Below are positions 50,717 to 59,772 of a stretch of 64,000 nucleotides of DNA, piece by piece. Origin of the DNA: a bacterium. Lineage in GTDB: Bacteria; Elusimicrobiota; Elusimicrobia; Elusimicrobiales; UBA9959. Location: assembly GCA_021789695.1 (NCBI GenBank), contig JAJYJH010000001.1, positions 62,001 to 126,000 of the forward strand. The letters run 5' to 3'. Position numbers and translations under genes: made by a program. How positions within the stretch are numbered: position 1 is the first letter of the stretch; each line of letters opens with the position of its first letter. The notes beneath the pieces were generated by a model. It had not been told where the DNA came from. It made no database searches and saw only the letters and a list, made by a program, of their open reading frames with translations.

Positions 50717-51802
50717 TCAGCGAATCTTCAACGAGGACAGGGCTATTAGCATCAACATTATGCCGAGTATCCAGAAGCGCACCGTGACCTTGGGCTCGGC
50801 TATGCCCTTGAGCTCGAAATGGTGGTGTATCGGCGCCATCAGGAATAGCCGCTTTTTCTTGCGCAGCTTAAAGGAGCCCATCTGCAGGATGACGGAGAGG
50901 GTTTCCAGCAGGAAGATCCCGCCGGCCACCGGCAGCAGCAGCTCCTGCTTGCTGGCTATGGCCGCCGTGCCTATAGCCCCGCCCAGGAACAGCGAACTAG
51001 TGTCGCCCATGAAGACCTCGGCCGGGTAGGCGTTGAACCACAGAAAGCCGAGGCAGGAGCCTATCATGGCGGCGAGGAATACCGACATCTCCCCGGCGCC
51101 TTCCACGTATATCATCTTGAGGTACGAGGCTATCTTGACGTTGCCGGCCGCGTAGGTCAGGATGACGAAGGTCAGGGCCGTGAAGACTATCGAGCCGGCG
51201 GCCAGTCCGTCCAGTCCGTCGGTCAGATTGACGGCGTTGGAGGCCCCGATGATGACGAACATGCCGAGCGCCGCGTACAGGAAGCCCAGGTTTATCCAGA
51301 CCTCCTTGGTGTAGGGGATGGCTATGGAGGTGGCGTACTGCGCGTTCGGCGGGTCCGAAGCCAGATAGCCGACCACCACTATCGCGGTCAGCATCTGCAG
51401 CGAGAACTTGAAGGCCGAGGAGGCGCCTTTCGGATTCTTCTTCACCAGCTTGGTGTAGTCATCCATCCAGCCGGCGAAGGCGAGGACTATCGTGGTGAAG
51501 AGCAGCAGCAAGATGAAACGGTTGTCGACGCGGGCCCAGAGGAGTGTGGCGGAGACCAGGGTAATCAGGATGAGCAGGCCGCCCATAGTGGTGGTCCCCT
51601 GCTTGGACAGGTGGCTCTTTGGCCCGTCGACGCGTTGAATCTGGCCTATCTTATAGCGGCGCAGCCTGGCTATCAGCCGGGGTCCTATCAGGAGGCTCAG
51701 CAGGAAAGAGGTTATGACAGCGCCGCCGGCGCGGAAAGAGATGTACTGAAAAACGTTCAGGGGACTGAAAAAATCTTTCAGTTGATAGACGTAATAAAGC
51801 AT
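50717..51802 (-). CDS. mraY: Phospho-MurNAc-pentapeptide transferase
   Basis: MraY makes lipid I by transferring phospho-MurNAc-pentapeptide to undecaprenyl phosphate. The 361-residue enzyme has about ten helices and the family motifs GQIQRVDGPKSHLSKQGTTT, AGWMDDYTKLVKKNPKG, NAVNLTDGLDGLAAG and MAPIHHHFELKGIAEPKV. The ATG at 51802 is selected because TAAGGAG sits five bases before it; earlier in-frame sequence lies in the non-coding gap. A 298-base gap separates it from the ROK gene, so it may have its own promoter or be reached by readthrough. Confidence 0.97.
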   Translation of the reverse strand: MLYYVYQLKDFFSPLNVFQYISFRAGGAVITSFLLSLLIGPRLIARLRRYKIGQIQRVDGPKSHLSKQGTTTMGGLLILITLVSATLLWARVDNRFILLLLFTTIVLAFAGWMDDYTKLVKKNPKGASSAFKFSLQMLTAIVVVGYLASDPPNAQYATSIAIPYTKEVWINLGFLYAALGMFVIIGASNAVNLTDGLDGLAAGSIVFTALTFVILTYAAGNVKIASYLKMIYVEGAGEMSVFLAAMIGSCLGFLWFNAYPAEVFMGDTSSLFLGGAIGTAAIASKQELLLPVAGGIFLLETLSVILQMGSFKLRKKKRLFLMAPIHHHFELKGIAEPKVTVRFWILGIMLMLIALSSLKIR

Positions 51803-52100
51803 AGTCTCCTTAAAGGCGTCTCTAAACCGTGCACAACCTGTTATTTTATTAATTTTAGAGCCCCTTTGGGCTCCCATGCGTTCGCAACTTTGATGTTGGC
51901 GAAAATTCGATTAGGTCATGATTCACTAAACAGAAGACGCATGAACGATGCATTCAAGGCGCTGCCGTACCCGAGCCGGCTTAAGCCACTCCGGCTGCCA
52001 TCGTTAACTTGGGCAGCGGGACGTTAATCTCCCACCGGAAGCCGACGGCTCGATATTTGCAGGATAGCGGCGCGTTGTTTACCGCGCCGGAACTGGCGGG
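51803..52100. other. Intergenic segment without a gene, A+T-richer than surroundings
   Basis: No reading frame here is credible on either strand. On the mraY side it is clearly A+T-richer than the flanking genes. It contains a short hairpin GAGCCC/GGGCTC followed by A/T-rich sequence (51861-51876 area) and, nearer the ROK gene, a GGCGCG/CGCGCC stem. Neither is a convincing terminator. The dcw genes on both sides are otherwise nearly gapless, so this is a break in the cluster. Confidence 0.5.
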
Positions 52101-53069
52101 TCAGAGGCCGAGGGCCAGGGCGGCGGCGCCTGCGGCCACGGCGTGGTCGCCCAGTTCGGCTTCGACGATTCGCAGGGCCGAGAGAACGCCGGGCATGGCG
52201 TGGGCGCGCACGGCCCGTCGGACCTCGCGGGCGAAGAAACCCGGCATAGCCTCCGTCATTCCGCCGCCGAGAACTATCAGTTCGGGGTTCAGGATGTTGG
52301 CCACGTTCCCGACGGCTATGGCCAGCGCCGCCGCCTTTGCCTCAAGGAGTTTGCGGACCGCAGCGTCCTCTCCGGCCGCCTTGGCCAGCGCTCCGCTCTT
52401 TATCTTGGCGATGTCCGTGCCGCACTTCTTCAGCAGATGGGGCGCCTGCCTGCGCGCCGCCAGCACGGCGGCCTCGGCTGCAATAGCGGGCCGGCCACAA
52501 ATCGCCTCTACGCAGCCGCGGTTGCCGCAGCCGCACAGCGGCCCGAAAGGGGCCACGAACTGGTGGCCGAACTCACCAGCCGCGCCAGTGGCGCCGCGAT
52601 AGAGCCTGCCGTCGAGAATCAACGCTCCGCCTATGCCGGTGCCCAGGAAGAAGCCTGCCGCGTGGAGGATGCCTCGCGCCGCGCCGAAGCGGAACTCCCC
52701 GTACAGGCCGGCGTTGACGTCGTTCTCCACTGCTGCGGGGCGGCCAGTTCTGCGGGAGAGGGCCTTGGCCAGAGGGAATTGGCGCAGGAAAGGGATGTTG
52801 ACGGAGGAGAGCACCTCGCCGCGCGCGGCGTTTATGAGCCCGGGACAGCCGACGCCGACCCCGGCGGCCTGCTTAAGCGTGAGCCCGGCCATTCCCAGGG
52901 ACTCTTTTATAACCTCGGTTAGTGAATCGAGGAAGGCTCCCGGCCCCGAAAGGTCGGTGGGTATCTTGGCCTTGCCCAGCACCTTGCCTTTGCGGTCGAA
53001 GACCGCGGCCAGGACCTTGGTGCCGCCCACGTCCACGCCTACCGCTATTCCTCCGGATCTGCGCGCCAT
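52101..53069 (-). CDS. ROK family sugar kinase
   Basis: A 322-residue ROK kinase. The N-terminal phosphate loop is GVDVGGTKVLAAVFD, the catalytic segment is ENDVNAGLYGEFRFGAARG, and LGTGIGGALILDGRLYRG precedes the zinc motif CGCGNRGCVEAICGRPA. ROK enzymes phosphorylate glucose, GlcNAc, ManNAc, fructose and others, so the sugar is open. It sits inside the cell-wall cluster, 10 bases after murF. A role in amino-sugar recycling is attractive but is only inference from context. It has no N-terminal DNA-binding domain, so it is not a repressor. Confidence 0.93.
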   Translation of the reverse strand: MARRSGGIAVGVDVGGTKVLAAVFDRKGKVLGKAKIPTDLSGPGAFLDSLTEVIKESLGMAGLTLKQAAGVGVGCPGLINAARGEVLSSVNIPFLRQFPLAKALSRRTGRPAAVENDVNAGLYGEFRFGAARGILHAAGFFLGTGIGGALILDGRLYRGATGAAGEFGHQFVAPFGPLCGCGNRGCVEAICGRPAIAAEAAVLAARRQAPHLLKKCGTDIAKIKSGALAKAAGEDAAVRKLLEAKAAALAIAVGNVANILNPELIVLGGGMTEAMPGFFAREVRRAVRAHAMPGVLSALRIVEAELGDHAVAAGAAALALGL

Positions 53070-53079
53070 CTCTCCTCCG

Positions 53080-54426
53080 TTATTTCAGCCCTTCCACTAT
53101 CCTTTCGAACTTCATCGAGCGGGAGGCCTTTATCAGGAAAGTCCCTTCGCCGGAAACTATCAGCTCCCGCGCCTTCGGCAGCCAGGCGTCCAGCTCCTCG
53201 GCGTAGACCAGCCCCTTGCCGCCGGCCTTCGCGAACGAGTCGGCCGCGGCCTTCATCTCCGGCCCGGCCAGGAAGACTTTTTTGGCCGAGGAGTGGGCCA
53301 GCGCGATCCCCAGTTCCTCGTGGTATTTCCGGGAGTGCTCGCCCAGCTCTTTCATATCGCCCATCATGACGTAGAAAGGCTTCGGCAGTTCGGCCACGTG
53401 TTTCAGGGCCGAGGCGGCCGAGTGCGGGTTGGAGTTGTAGGCGTCCAGTATGACCAGCGCATCCTTTATGCGCAGCTGCTGCAGGCGCATCGGCGGCGGC
53501 GTGTAGCTCTCCAGGCCCTTGCGGATGACGGAGAAGTCGAGGCCGCAGGCCAGCGCGGCCGCGGCTGCCGCCGCCGCGTTGTAGAAGTTGTGGCCGCCCG
53601 CGTGCGGCAGGCGTACGTCGAAGATGTCCCCGGAGTACTCGAGCCTCAGGTGCGCGCTCTCTAGTATCCTCACGTCGGCGCCCGGATCGCGCCCGAAGGT
53701 GAGCTTCCTGATGTCCCGTCCGTTGAGGCGCGAGAGGTACTGGTCGTCATAGTTGTAGACCAGCGTGCCGCCCTCCGCCAGGCAGGGGACCAGCTCGGTT
53801 TTGGTTTCGAAGACCGTCTCAAGGTCCCCGAAGAACTGCAGGTGGGCGGGGCCTATGTTGGTTATAACGCCGCAGTCGGGGGCTGCCAGGCTGGCTATTT
53901 CCTTGATATCGCCCCTGTGCGAGGCGCCCAGTTCGAATACTGCGAACTCGTGCTCCGGCCCCAGCTCCAGCAGCGAGAGTGGCAGACCGTACTGGTTGTT
54001 GAGATTGCCGGAGTTGGAGCAGGCCGCGCCGGCCAGGGAGAAGATGCTCTTTATCATCTCCTTCGTCGTGCTCTTGCCGTTGGAGCCGGTGACGGCGGCC
54101 AGCTTGAGCGGGAAGCGGCGCCTGTGCCAGGCGGCCAGGTCCTGCAGGGCCTTCAGCGTATCCCTGACCCCGACGGCGGCGGCCGGCAGCTCGGGCAGCC
54201 GCGCCAGTTGCTCCTCCCTGGCCAGGAAGCCGCTCGCGCAGGAAGCCGCGTCGCGCAGGAAGTCGTGCGCGTCGTGGGCGGCTCCTTTGAGCGCCCAGAA
54301 GAACTCCCCGGGCTTCAGCTTCCTCGTGTCGGTGACGAATGAGGAGAAAGCGGCCCGAGGCGAGCCTTTCATCAGCCTGCCCCCCACCGCCCGAGCCAGC
54401 GTTCCCAGGTCCGTTCGCAAGTTCAT
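53080..54426 (-). CDS. murF: UDP-MurNAc-tripeptide:D-Ala-D-Ala ligase
   Basis: MurF adds D-Ala-D-Ala to UDP-MurNAc-tripeptide. The 448-residue ligase contains an N-terminal UDP-binding domain with FSSFVTDTRKLKPGEFFWAL, the ATP-binding TGSNGKSTTKEMIKSIFSLA, ELGASHRGDIKEIASLAAPD, ITNIGPAHLQFFGDL, and the C-terminal LDAYNSNPHSAASALKHVAE. It overlaps murE by four bases and precedes the ROK kinase by 10. Confidence 0.97.
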   Translation of the reverse strand: MNLRTDLGTLARAVGGRLMKGSPRAAFSSFVTDTRKLKPGEFFWALKGAAHDAHDFLRDAASCASGFLAREEQLARLPELPAAAVGVRDTLKALQDLAAWHRRRFPLKLAAVTGSNGKSTTKEMIKSIFSLAGAACSNSGNLNNQYGLPLSLLELGPEHEFAVFELGASHRGDIKEIASLAAPDCGVITNIGPAHLQFFGDLETVFETKTELVPCLAEGGTLVYNYDDQYLSRLNGRDIRKLTFGRDPGADVRILESAHLRLEYSGDIFDVRLPHAGGHNFYNAAAAAAAALACGLDFSVIRKGLESYTPPPMRLQQLRIKDALVILDAYNSNPHSAASALKHVAELPKPFYVMMGDMKELGEHSRKYHEELGIALAHSSAKKVFLAGPEMKAAADSFAKAGGKGLVYAEELDAWLPKARELIVSGEGTFLIKASRSMKFERIVEGLK

Positions 54427-55931
54427 TTTTCCCCCTCGACCGCGGCGAGCTTCCTCTTTATCGCTTCGGCCGCGGCCTCGCCGTCGCTGAAATGTACGGC
54501 GCTGTCCTTGAGTATCTGGTAAGTCTCGTGGCCCTTGCCGGCTATCAGCACGATGTCCCCCGTCCGGGCCTGCTGCATGGCCTTCTCGATGGCGCGGCCC
54601 CGATCGGGAATCACCTCGTAGTTGGAGTACTTGTCCGTGACGCCCTTCTCTATATCGTCGATGATGGCCAGCGGGTCTTCGCCGCGCGGGTTGTCGCTGG
54701 TGATGATGGCCAGGTCGCTGAGCGAACAGGCTACCTCCCCCATTGGGGCCCTCTTGGTCCGATCGCGGTCGCCGCCGCAGCCGAACACCGTGATGATGCG
54801 CCCGTGCGGCATCAGCCCCAGGTTGGAGAGGACGCTCTCCAGGGCGGCGTCGGTGTGGGCGTAGTCGACAAAGACGGTGAAATCCTGACCCGCCTCCACC
54901 CGCTCCAAACGGCCGGGGACGTTCGTCAGGGCCTCAAGCCCGGCGGCCGCGGCCCGCGGGTCCAGGCCGCCGGCCAGCGCCGCGGCGGCCGCGGCGAGCG
55001 CGTTGTAGACGTTATGGCGGCCCAGCAGGTTCAGCCTTACCGGGACCTCCCCCAAGGGCGTCTTCAGCGTGAAGACGGTCCTGTCGTGGAGTATCTGCAT
55101 TCCCTCCGCGTACACGTCCGCCTTTTCCTCCAGGGCGAAGGTGAGCGTCCTGAGCTTGCCCTTGAGGCGCCTGAGCAGCCAAGCCGAGCGCTCGTCGTCC
55201 GCGTTGATGACGGCGGCTTTGTCCCCTTTCTGGGAGCGCTCCAGCAGGTCAAAGAGGCGGGCCTTGGCCAGAAAATATTTTTCCCTGTCCTTGTGGAAGT
55301 CCAGGTGGTCCCGCTGCAGGTTGGTGAATACGGCGCAGTCGAAGTCCACATCCTCGACGCGCCCCAGCGCCAGCGCGTGAGAAGAGACTTCCAGCACGGC
55401 CGAGAGCGCGTCGGCGGAGACCATCCGGGAAAGCATCTCCTGCAGCGTGTGCGGCAGCGGCGTGGTGTTTGCGGCCGGGGCCAGTACGCGGCCGTCAACG
55501 CGGTAGTTTATCGTGCCGATGACACCTGGCCTGCGCCCGGCCAGTTTCAGCGCGCTCTCCAGCAGGTAGGCGGTGGTGGTCTTGCCCTTGGTGCCGGTGA
55601 TCCCGTATATCTTCAGCCTGGCCGAAGGGCGGGAATAAAAATTGGAGGCCGCCCTGGAGAGGGCGTCGAAAGGGGTTTCGGCCCTGAGCAGGATCGCCGA
55701 TGGGAAGGCGGCCCTGAGCTCCGTTGGCGGCTCTGCCGCGCAGACGGCGGCCGCCGCGCCCTTCTCCAGCGCCTGGCGAAGAAAGTTGGCGCCGTCGGTC
55801 CTGGCTCCGGGGAGCGCGAAGAACAGCGCCCCCGGGGAAACCTGGCGGGAGTCGTTGACCAGAGCGGTTATGTCCGGGTCGGGGCCTGTGCGCCTTAGGC
55901 CGGAGCCTTCCAGCACCTTGGAGAGCTTCAT
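54423..55931 (-). CDS. murE: UDP-MurNAc-L-Ala-D-Glu:meso-DAP ligase
   Basis: MurE adds the third residue of the peptide stem. The 502-residue ligase has the N-terminal pattern ALVNDSRQVSPGALFFALPG, the ATP-binding GITGTKGKTTTAYLLESALK, FTNLQRDHLDFHKDREKYFL, and TSDNPRGEDPLAIIDDIEKG. DNPR is the motif that selects meso-diaminopimelate, so the peptidoglycan should be the DAP type. It lies 39 bases after the PBP gene and overlaps murF by four bases. Confidence 0.97.
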   Translation of the reverse strand: MKLSKVLEGSGLRRTGPDPDITALVNDSRQVSPGALFFALPGARTDGANFLRQALEKGAAAAVCAAEPPTELRAAFPSAILLRAETPFDALSRAASNFYSRPSARLKIYGITGTKGKTTTAYLLESALKLAGRRPGVIGTINYRVDGRVLAPAANTTPLPHTLQEMLSRMVSADALSAVLEVSSHALALGRVEDVDFDCAVFTNLQRDHLDFHKDREKYFLAKARLFDLLERSQKGDKAAVINADDERSAWLLRRLKGKLRTLTFALEEKADVYAEGMQILHDRTVFTLKTPLGEVPVRLNLLGRHNVYNALAAAAAALAGGLDPRAAAAGLEALTNVPGRLERVEAGQDFTVFVDYAHTDAALESVLSNLGLMPHGRIITVFGCGGDRDRTKRAPMGEVACSLSDLAIITSDNPRGEDPLAIIDDIEKGVTDKYSNYEVIPDRGRAIEKAMQQARTGDIVLIAGKGHETYQILKDSAVHFSDGEAAAEAIKRKLAAVEGEK

Positions 55932-55970
55932 GGCTAAAATGATAGAAAATTTGGAGCGCGGTTTGCAGGC

Positions 55971-57659
55971 TCAATCGGAAATCTTGACCTTGCGGCCGGC
56001 GCGCTTGGGCAGGATCGGAAGGTCGGGTTTTATTCCCTTGAGCGTTATGATCTTGGAGGCTATCTCGCGGAACGCCGGCGCGGCCGTCTCTCCGCCGTAT
56101 ATCATGCCTTTGGGATTGTCCACTACTACCAGGATCGTGTACTGCGGGTGCTCCATGGGGAAGAAGCCGGCGAAGGAGGCCACGTTCCTGCCGGTCATAT
56201 ACTTGCCGGTCTTAGGATCTATCTTGTTGGCCGTGCCGGTCTTGCCGGAGATGGAGTAGCCGGGGATGTCCGCGTTGCGGCCGGTGCCGGACACCACCAC
56301 GTCGCGCAGTATCGCCCTTACGCGCCTGCTGGTCTCAGGCTTGATGGCCTGGCGGATTACGGTCGGCCCGTTGGCGAAGAGCACTTTGCCTTCGGCGTCG
56401 GTGATGCTGTTGACCAGGCGCGGCGCGTAGAGTTTGCCGCCGTTGGCTACCGCAGAGTAGGCGTCCAGCATCTGCAGCGGGGTGGCCGCTATGCCGTGGC
56501 CGTAAGCGGCCACGGCCAGTTCTATCGGCTTGAACTTATCCATCGGGCGCAGCAGGCCGGCGGATTCGCCCGCGAAACCGAGCCCGGATTTCTCGCCAAA
56601 CCCGAAGGCCTTGACATAAAGATAGAAGTTCTTGATCCCAAGCTTCAGCGCCACCTTGCCCATACCGATGTTGGAGGAATGCTCCATTATCTCCGGTATT
56701 GTAAGCGTCTTTTCCGGCTCGTGGTCGTGGATGGTTACCTTGTCGTTGAAGTGCCAGGCGCCGTTCTCGCAGAAGAAAGAGTCTTTCTCGCTGACCGTGC
56801 CTGTTTCCAGGGCGGCGGACAGCGTGACGGATTTGAAGGTGGAGCCTGGCTCGTAGACCCACTCCACCGGGTCGATCCTGTCCAGGTTGCGCGGCCAGGA
56901 GGACATCGCCAGGATCGCGCCGGAATCGGGGTCCTGCACCAGGGCCATGCCTAGGTCGGCGTGGTAGGCGTCCACCACCTTGCGTATGGCCTCCTGGGCG
57001 AAGTACTGGATGTTCTTGTCTATCGTCAGGTGCAGGTCCCTGGGCTGGGAGCCCTTCTCCTGCTGTCCCTGGAAGATGACGCGGCCGGCCGCGTCGCGCA
57101 CGATCTCGCGGTTGCTGACCCGGCCGCTGAGCACCTTGTCGTAAAGCAGTTCCACGCCGGTCAGGCCCTTGTCGGCGCGGGTGACCCCGATGATGCTGCG
57201 CGCTATGTCCCCGGACGGGTAATAGCGGCTCTGCATCGGCGTCATCGTGACGCCCTTCAGGCCGAGCGCCTTAACGGCCTCGTACTCGTTCCTGCCGATG
57301 TCCTTCTTGACGTAGAGGAAGTTCCTGGCCTGCCGGAACCTCGCCCGGAACGAGGACGGCAGCGAGAGGGCGCGGGAGAGGGCGGCGACGTCCCGGGCCG
57401 GGTCGTCGAGGTCCCTCTTCGAGAGGGAGACGTCCCAGGTCACTATGGACTGTGCCAGCAGGTCGCCGTTGTCGTCGTAGATACGGCCGCGCGGGCCTAT
57501 CTCGGAAACGGTGCGGTTGAATTCCCGCGAGGCGGTCTCAGAAAGTTTTTCGTGTCTGAAGGTCTGCAGCCAAAAAAGCCTGACGCCGATAGCCAGGGAT
57601 GGAAGGACGGCCAGCGCGGCGCAGAACTGTATTCTTGATCGTAAGGTCGGAGATATCAT
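55971..57659 (-). CDS. ftsI: Class B penicillin-binding protein (FtsI/PBP3-like)
   Basis: This septal transpeptidase crosslinks peptide stems. The 562-residue protein has one N-terminal transmembrane segment (QFCAALAVLPSLAIGVRLFW), a dimerisation-type domain (REFNRTVSEIGPRGRIYDDN) and the transpeptidase domain with the SxxK serine in YEPGSTFKSVTLSAALE, SxN in MEHSSNIGMGKVALKLG and KTG in YSISGKTGTANKIDP. There are no PASTA repeats, which fits FtsI more than Spo-type PBPs. The ATG at 57659 has only a weak ribosome binding site, and about 110 bases separate it from ftsL. Confidence 0.95.
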   Translation of the reverse strand: MISPTLRSRIQFCAALAVLPSLAIGVRLFWLQTFRHEKLSETASREFNRTVSEIGPRGRIYDDNGDLLAQSIVTWDVSLSKRDLDDPARDVAALSRALSLPSSFRARFRQARNFLYVKKDIGRNEYEAVKALGLKGVTMTPMQSRYYPSGDIARSIIGVTRADKGLTGVELLYDKVLSGRVSNREIVRDAAGRVIFQGQQEKGSQPRDLHLTIDKNIQYFAQEAIRKVVDAYHADLGMALVQDPDSGAILAMSSWPRNLDRIDPVEWVYEPGSTFKSVTLSAALETGTVSEKDSFFCENGAWHFNDKVTIHDHEPEKTLTIPEIMEHSSNIGMGKVALKLGIKNFYLYVKAFGFGEKSGLGFAGESAGLLRPMDKFKPIELAVAAYGHGIAATPLQMLDAYSAVANGGKLYAPRLVNSITDAEGKVLFANGPTVIRQAIKPETSRRVRAILRDVVVSGTGRNADIPGYSISGKTGTANKIDPKTGKYMTGRNVASFAGFFPMEHPQYTILVVVDNPKGMIYGGETAAPAFREIASKIITLKGIKPDLPILPKRAGRKVKISD

Positions 57660-57769
57660 GGAGGGCGGCGGCTCTGGCGAATCCGGAACAGCCGTGCACC
57701 GGGATTCTATCTAACAATGACCTGAAGTTCTTTATTTCCCCCATGGGACCTCCAGGCGGAGGCTGCGGC

Positions 57770-58105
57770 TCAGGAAGACCTGCGCAGGAAAAGTTTAGCC
57801 AGCCAGCCCCGCCCCGCCTTGTATGAAGCCGGCTTGCCGTCCATTATGACCACGGCGCCGGGCTGCGGATAGACCATACCGAGCTTCATGGCCTCGGTTT
57901 CCAGCTTTTCGGGAGAGAGGGAGACGTCTATCTCCTTCTTGAGGTAGGTGTTGGCGTTCTGCAGGTCCCTGATGTCTCTTCGCATACTCTCTATCCGGTA
58001 GCCAAGTTTCACCGCCTGCACGTTCTGCCACGCGAACATAAACGCCGCTGCGCATACCGCGCCCAGCGCGGCCAGCCTCAGGTTCCTGGTCTTTTTCCTC
58101 ATCAT
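57770..58105 (-). CDS. ftsL: FtsL-like division protein
   Basis: A 111-residue bitopic protein: a basic start (MMRKKTRNLR), one transmembrane segment (about residues 10-31, LAALGAVCAAAFMFAWQNVQ), then a coiled-coil-like stretch (YRIESMRRDIRDLQNANTYL, KKEIDVSLSPEKLETEAMKL) and a short C-terminal part. This is the FtsL/FtsB septum-initiator pattern. Position between rsmH and ftsI matches ftsL in dcw clusters. FtsL sequence is poorly conserved in general, so context carries much of the call. Confidence 0.88.
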   Translation of the reverse strand: MMRKKTRNLRLAALGAVCAAAFMFAWQNVQAVKLGYRIESMRRDIRDLQNANTYLKKEIDVSLSPEKLETEAMKLGMVYPQPGAVVIMDGKPASYKAGRGWLAKLFLRRSS

Positions 58106-58124
58106 ATCGCCTGTTCCCCTTGCG

Positions 58125-58295
58125 TTATTCCATGCTGAAAAGCTCTATCCTCTTCACCCCGTGCTTTTCCCACAGGTAGAATATCTTCGTCGGGCACGCG
58201 GACCCCTTGAGCCCGTTGAACTTGGCCTTATGCGGCCTGCCGTGCAGCAGTTTGCTGAACTTCGCTCCAGCTTTCAGTATGTTCTCCGGATACAT
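58125..58295 (-). CDS. 56-residue ORF in the division cluster, unannotated
   Basis: The frame from the ATG at 58295 to the TAA at 58125 encodes 56 residues beginning MYPENILKAGAKFSKLLHGR and ending KHGVKRIELFSME. It has a strong ribosome binding site, GGGAGGGTAT before the ATG. It is basic, rich in Lys/Gly, has one cysteine and no membrane segment or signal. It sits between rsmH and ftsL (51 and 19 bases away), where no gene is usual. I recognise no family. Its codon use (frequent CTG, AAG, GGC) resembles the coding neighbours. Confidence 0.6.
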   Translation of the reverse strand: MYPENILKAGAKFSKLLHGRPHKAKFNGLKGSACPTKIFYLWEKHGVKRIELFSME

Positions 58296-58346
58296 ATACC
58301 CTCCCGTCCTTTTTCGTTTTAAGCGGCCCCTTTGATGTCCAGATCC

Positions 58347-59237
58347 TTAAAGCTTCTCTATGACCCTCAGCTTGGCGCTGCGGGAGCGCTTGTTGGCCGC
58401 GATTTCGGCCTCGCTGGGAGCGACCGGCTTGCGGGTCACGAGTTCCCAGCCCCCCATTTTCGCCATAAGCCGGAAGGTCTCCTTGACAATCCGGTCCTCG
58501 AGCGAGTGGAAGGTTATGATGCCGAGCCTGGCGCCGGGCTTCAGCAGCGGCATTATCTTCTGAATGCCGCGGGTGAGATTGTCGAATTCGTAGTTGACCG
58601 CGACGCGCAGCGCGAGGAAGGTCTTCGTCGCGGGGTGGACCTTTTCCCCGCGGGCCGGCGCCACGCGGGAGATCAGCGCGGCCAGCTCGGCGGTGGTTTC
58701 GAGGGGCCTGGCCCTGCGGGCCTCTAGGACGGCCTTGGTTATGCGGCCCGAGCGGCGCTCGCCGCAGACGCGGATCAGATGCTCTATCTGCTCGTAGGGC
58801 CACTGGTTGATAATCGTGTAGGCGGTCAGCGGGTTGTCCGGGTTGATGCGCATATCGAGCGGCCCGTCGTGCTTGATGCTGAAGCCGCGCGAGGGTTTAT
58901 CGAAGTGCAGCGACGAGATCCCGAGGTCGAATAGCGCGCCCGACACAGAACGGATGCCCTCGCGGGCGGTTATCTCGTCAATGTTGGCAAAGTTGCCCTG
59001 CACCACCTTGACCCTGTCGCCGTACTTGCCAAGGTTGCGCGCGGCCACCCCAGCCATCTCCGGGTCCCAGTCTATGCCGAGCACGTTCGCCTCGGTGGGC
59101 AGCGCGTCGAGCAGCCGGGCGGTGTGGCCGCCCATGCCCAGAGTGGCGTCGACGTAGGTCCCCTTCTTCTCGGTGGCCAGCAGCCCGACCACTTCGTCGG
59201 CCAGTACGGGAACGTGCGTGTACGGCTGTTCCGTCAT
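58347..59237 (-). CDS. rsmH: 16S rRNA (cytosine1402-N4)-methyltransferase
   Basis: RsmH (MraW) methylates C1402 of 16S rRNA in the decoding centre. The 296-residue protein has HVPVLADEVVGLL, the SAM motif YVDATLGMGGHTARLLDALP, FDLGISSLHFDKPSRGFSIK and the C-terminal FHSLEDRIVKETFRLMAKMG. The ATG at 59237 (MTEQPYTHVPVL) overlaps the mraZ stop (ATGA); longer in-frame sequence lies in mraZ. As in most dcw clusters it is second, after mraZ. Confidence 0.97.
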   Translation of the reverse strand: MTEQPYTHVPVLADEVVGLLATEKKGTYVDATLGMGGHTARLLDALPTEANVLGIDWDPEMAGVAARNLGKYGDRVKVVQGNFANIDEITAREGIRSVSGALFDLGISSLHFDKPSRGFSIKHDGPLDMRINPDNPLTAYTIINQWPYEQIEHLIRVCGERRSGRITKAVLEARRARPLETTAELAALISRVAPARGEKVHPATKTFLALRVAVNYEFDNLTRGIQKIMPLLKPGARLGIITFHSLEDRIVKETFRLMAKMGGWELVTRKPVAPSEAEIAANKRSRSAKLRVIEKL

Positions 59238-59683
59238 ATGTCCAGTATCTTGCCGAACTTCCCGAGAGAAGGATCGATAACGTCTTTCCTGTATTTCGAC
59301 CAAGCCTGCGCATCCCATATTTCAGCCTTGTTGCCTACGCCGCGTATCAGGACGGCCTTCTTGAGACCGGCGTAAGTTTTCTGATTCTGCGGCACTAAAA
59401 TTCTCCCCTGCTCGTCGAGTTCCGCGTCGCACGCGTTGCCGAAGAAGAACCGCTTGAAGGCGCGCTCCTCCTCCTTGTTCTCGGACTTGAAGACCTGCAT
59501 ATTGCCGGCGAGTAGCTCTTCCCACTTCGACGGCAGGAAGGCGTAGAGACAGCCGTCGAGCCCGATGCTGAGCATAAAATAGTTCTTGTCTTCCTTGCGG
59601 AGCTCCTCGCGGAAGCGCGCCGGCACGAAGACGCGGCCTTTGGCGTCCATCGTGTAAGCGTATTCACCGTAGAGCGAGCTCAT
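59234..59683 (-). CDS. mraZ: Transcriptional regulator MraZ
   Basis: MraZ is a SpoVT/AbrB-fold DNA-binding protein that in E. coli represses the dcw operon. The 149-residue product has two AbrB-like halves, MDAKGRVFVPARFREELRK and DEQGRILVPQNQKTYAGLKK, as expected. It is the first gene of the cluster. The leader upstream contains a strong promoter and TGG-rich sequence with two 15-base direct repeats, plausible autoregulatory sites. The ATG is preceded by an A/T-rich, Shine-Dalgarno-poor leader. Confidence 0.97.
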   Translation of the reverse strand: MSSLYGEYAYTMDAKGRVFVPARFREELRKEDKNYFMLSIGLDGCLYAFLPSKWEELLAGNMQVFKSENKEEERAFKRFFFGNACDAELDEQGRILVPQNQKTYAGLKKAVLIRGVGNKAEIWDAQAWSKYRKDVIDPSLGKFGKILDI

Positions 59684-59717
59684 AAAATTATTTTAACTTC
59701 GCGCTTATCCAGTATAC

Positions 59718-59752
59718 AACATTATTAGCCACAAAAAAACATTATTAACCAC
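59718..59752. repeat. Direct repeats in the mraZ leader
   Basis: AACATTATTAGCCAC (59718-59732) and AACATTATTAACCAC (59738-59752) differ at one base and start 20 bp apart, two DNA turns. On the mraZ strand each reads GTGG(C/T)TAATAATGTT. They lie downstream of the predicted start of transcription, as expected for a repressor site. MraZ sites elsewhere are repeated TGG-containing boxes. Confidence 0.6.
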
Positions 59753-59772
59753 TTTCCACCACCCAGATTGTT

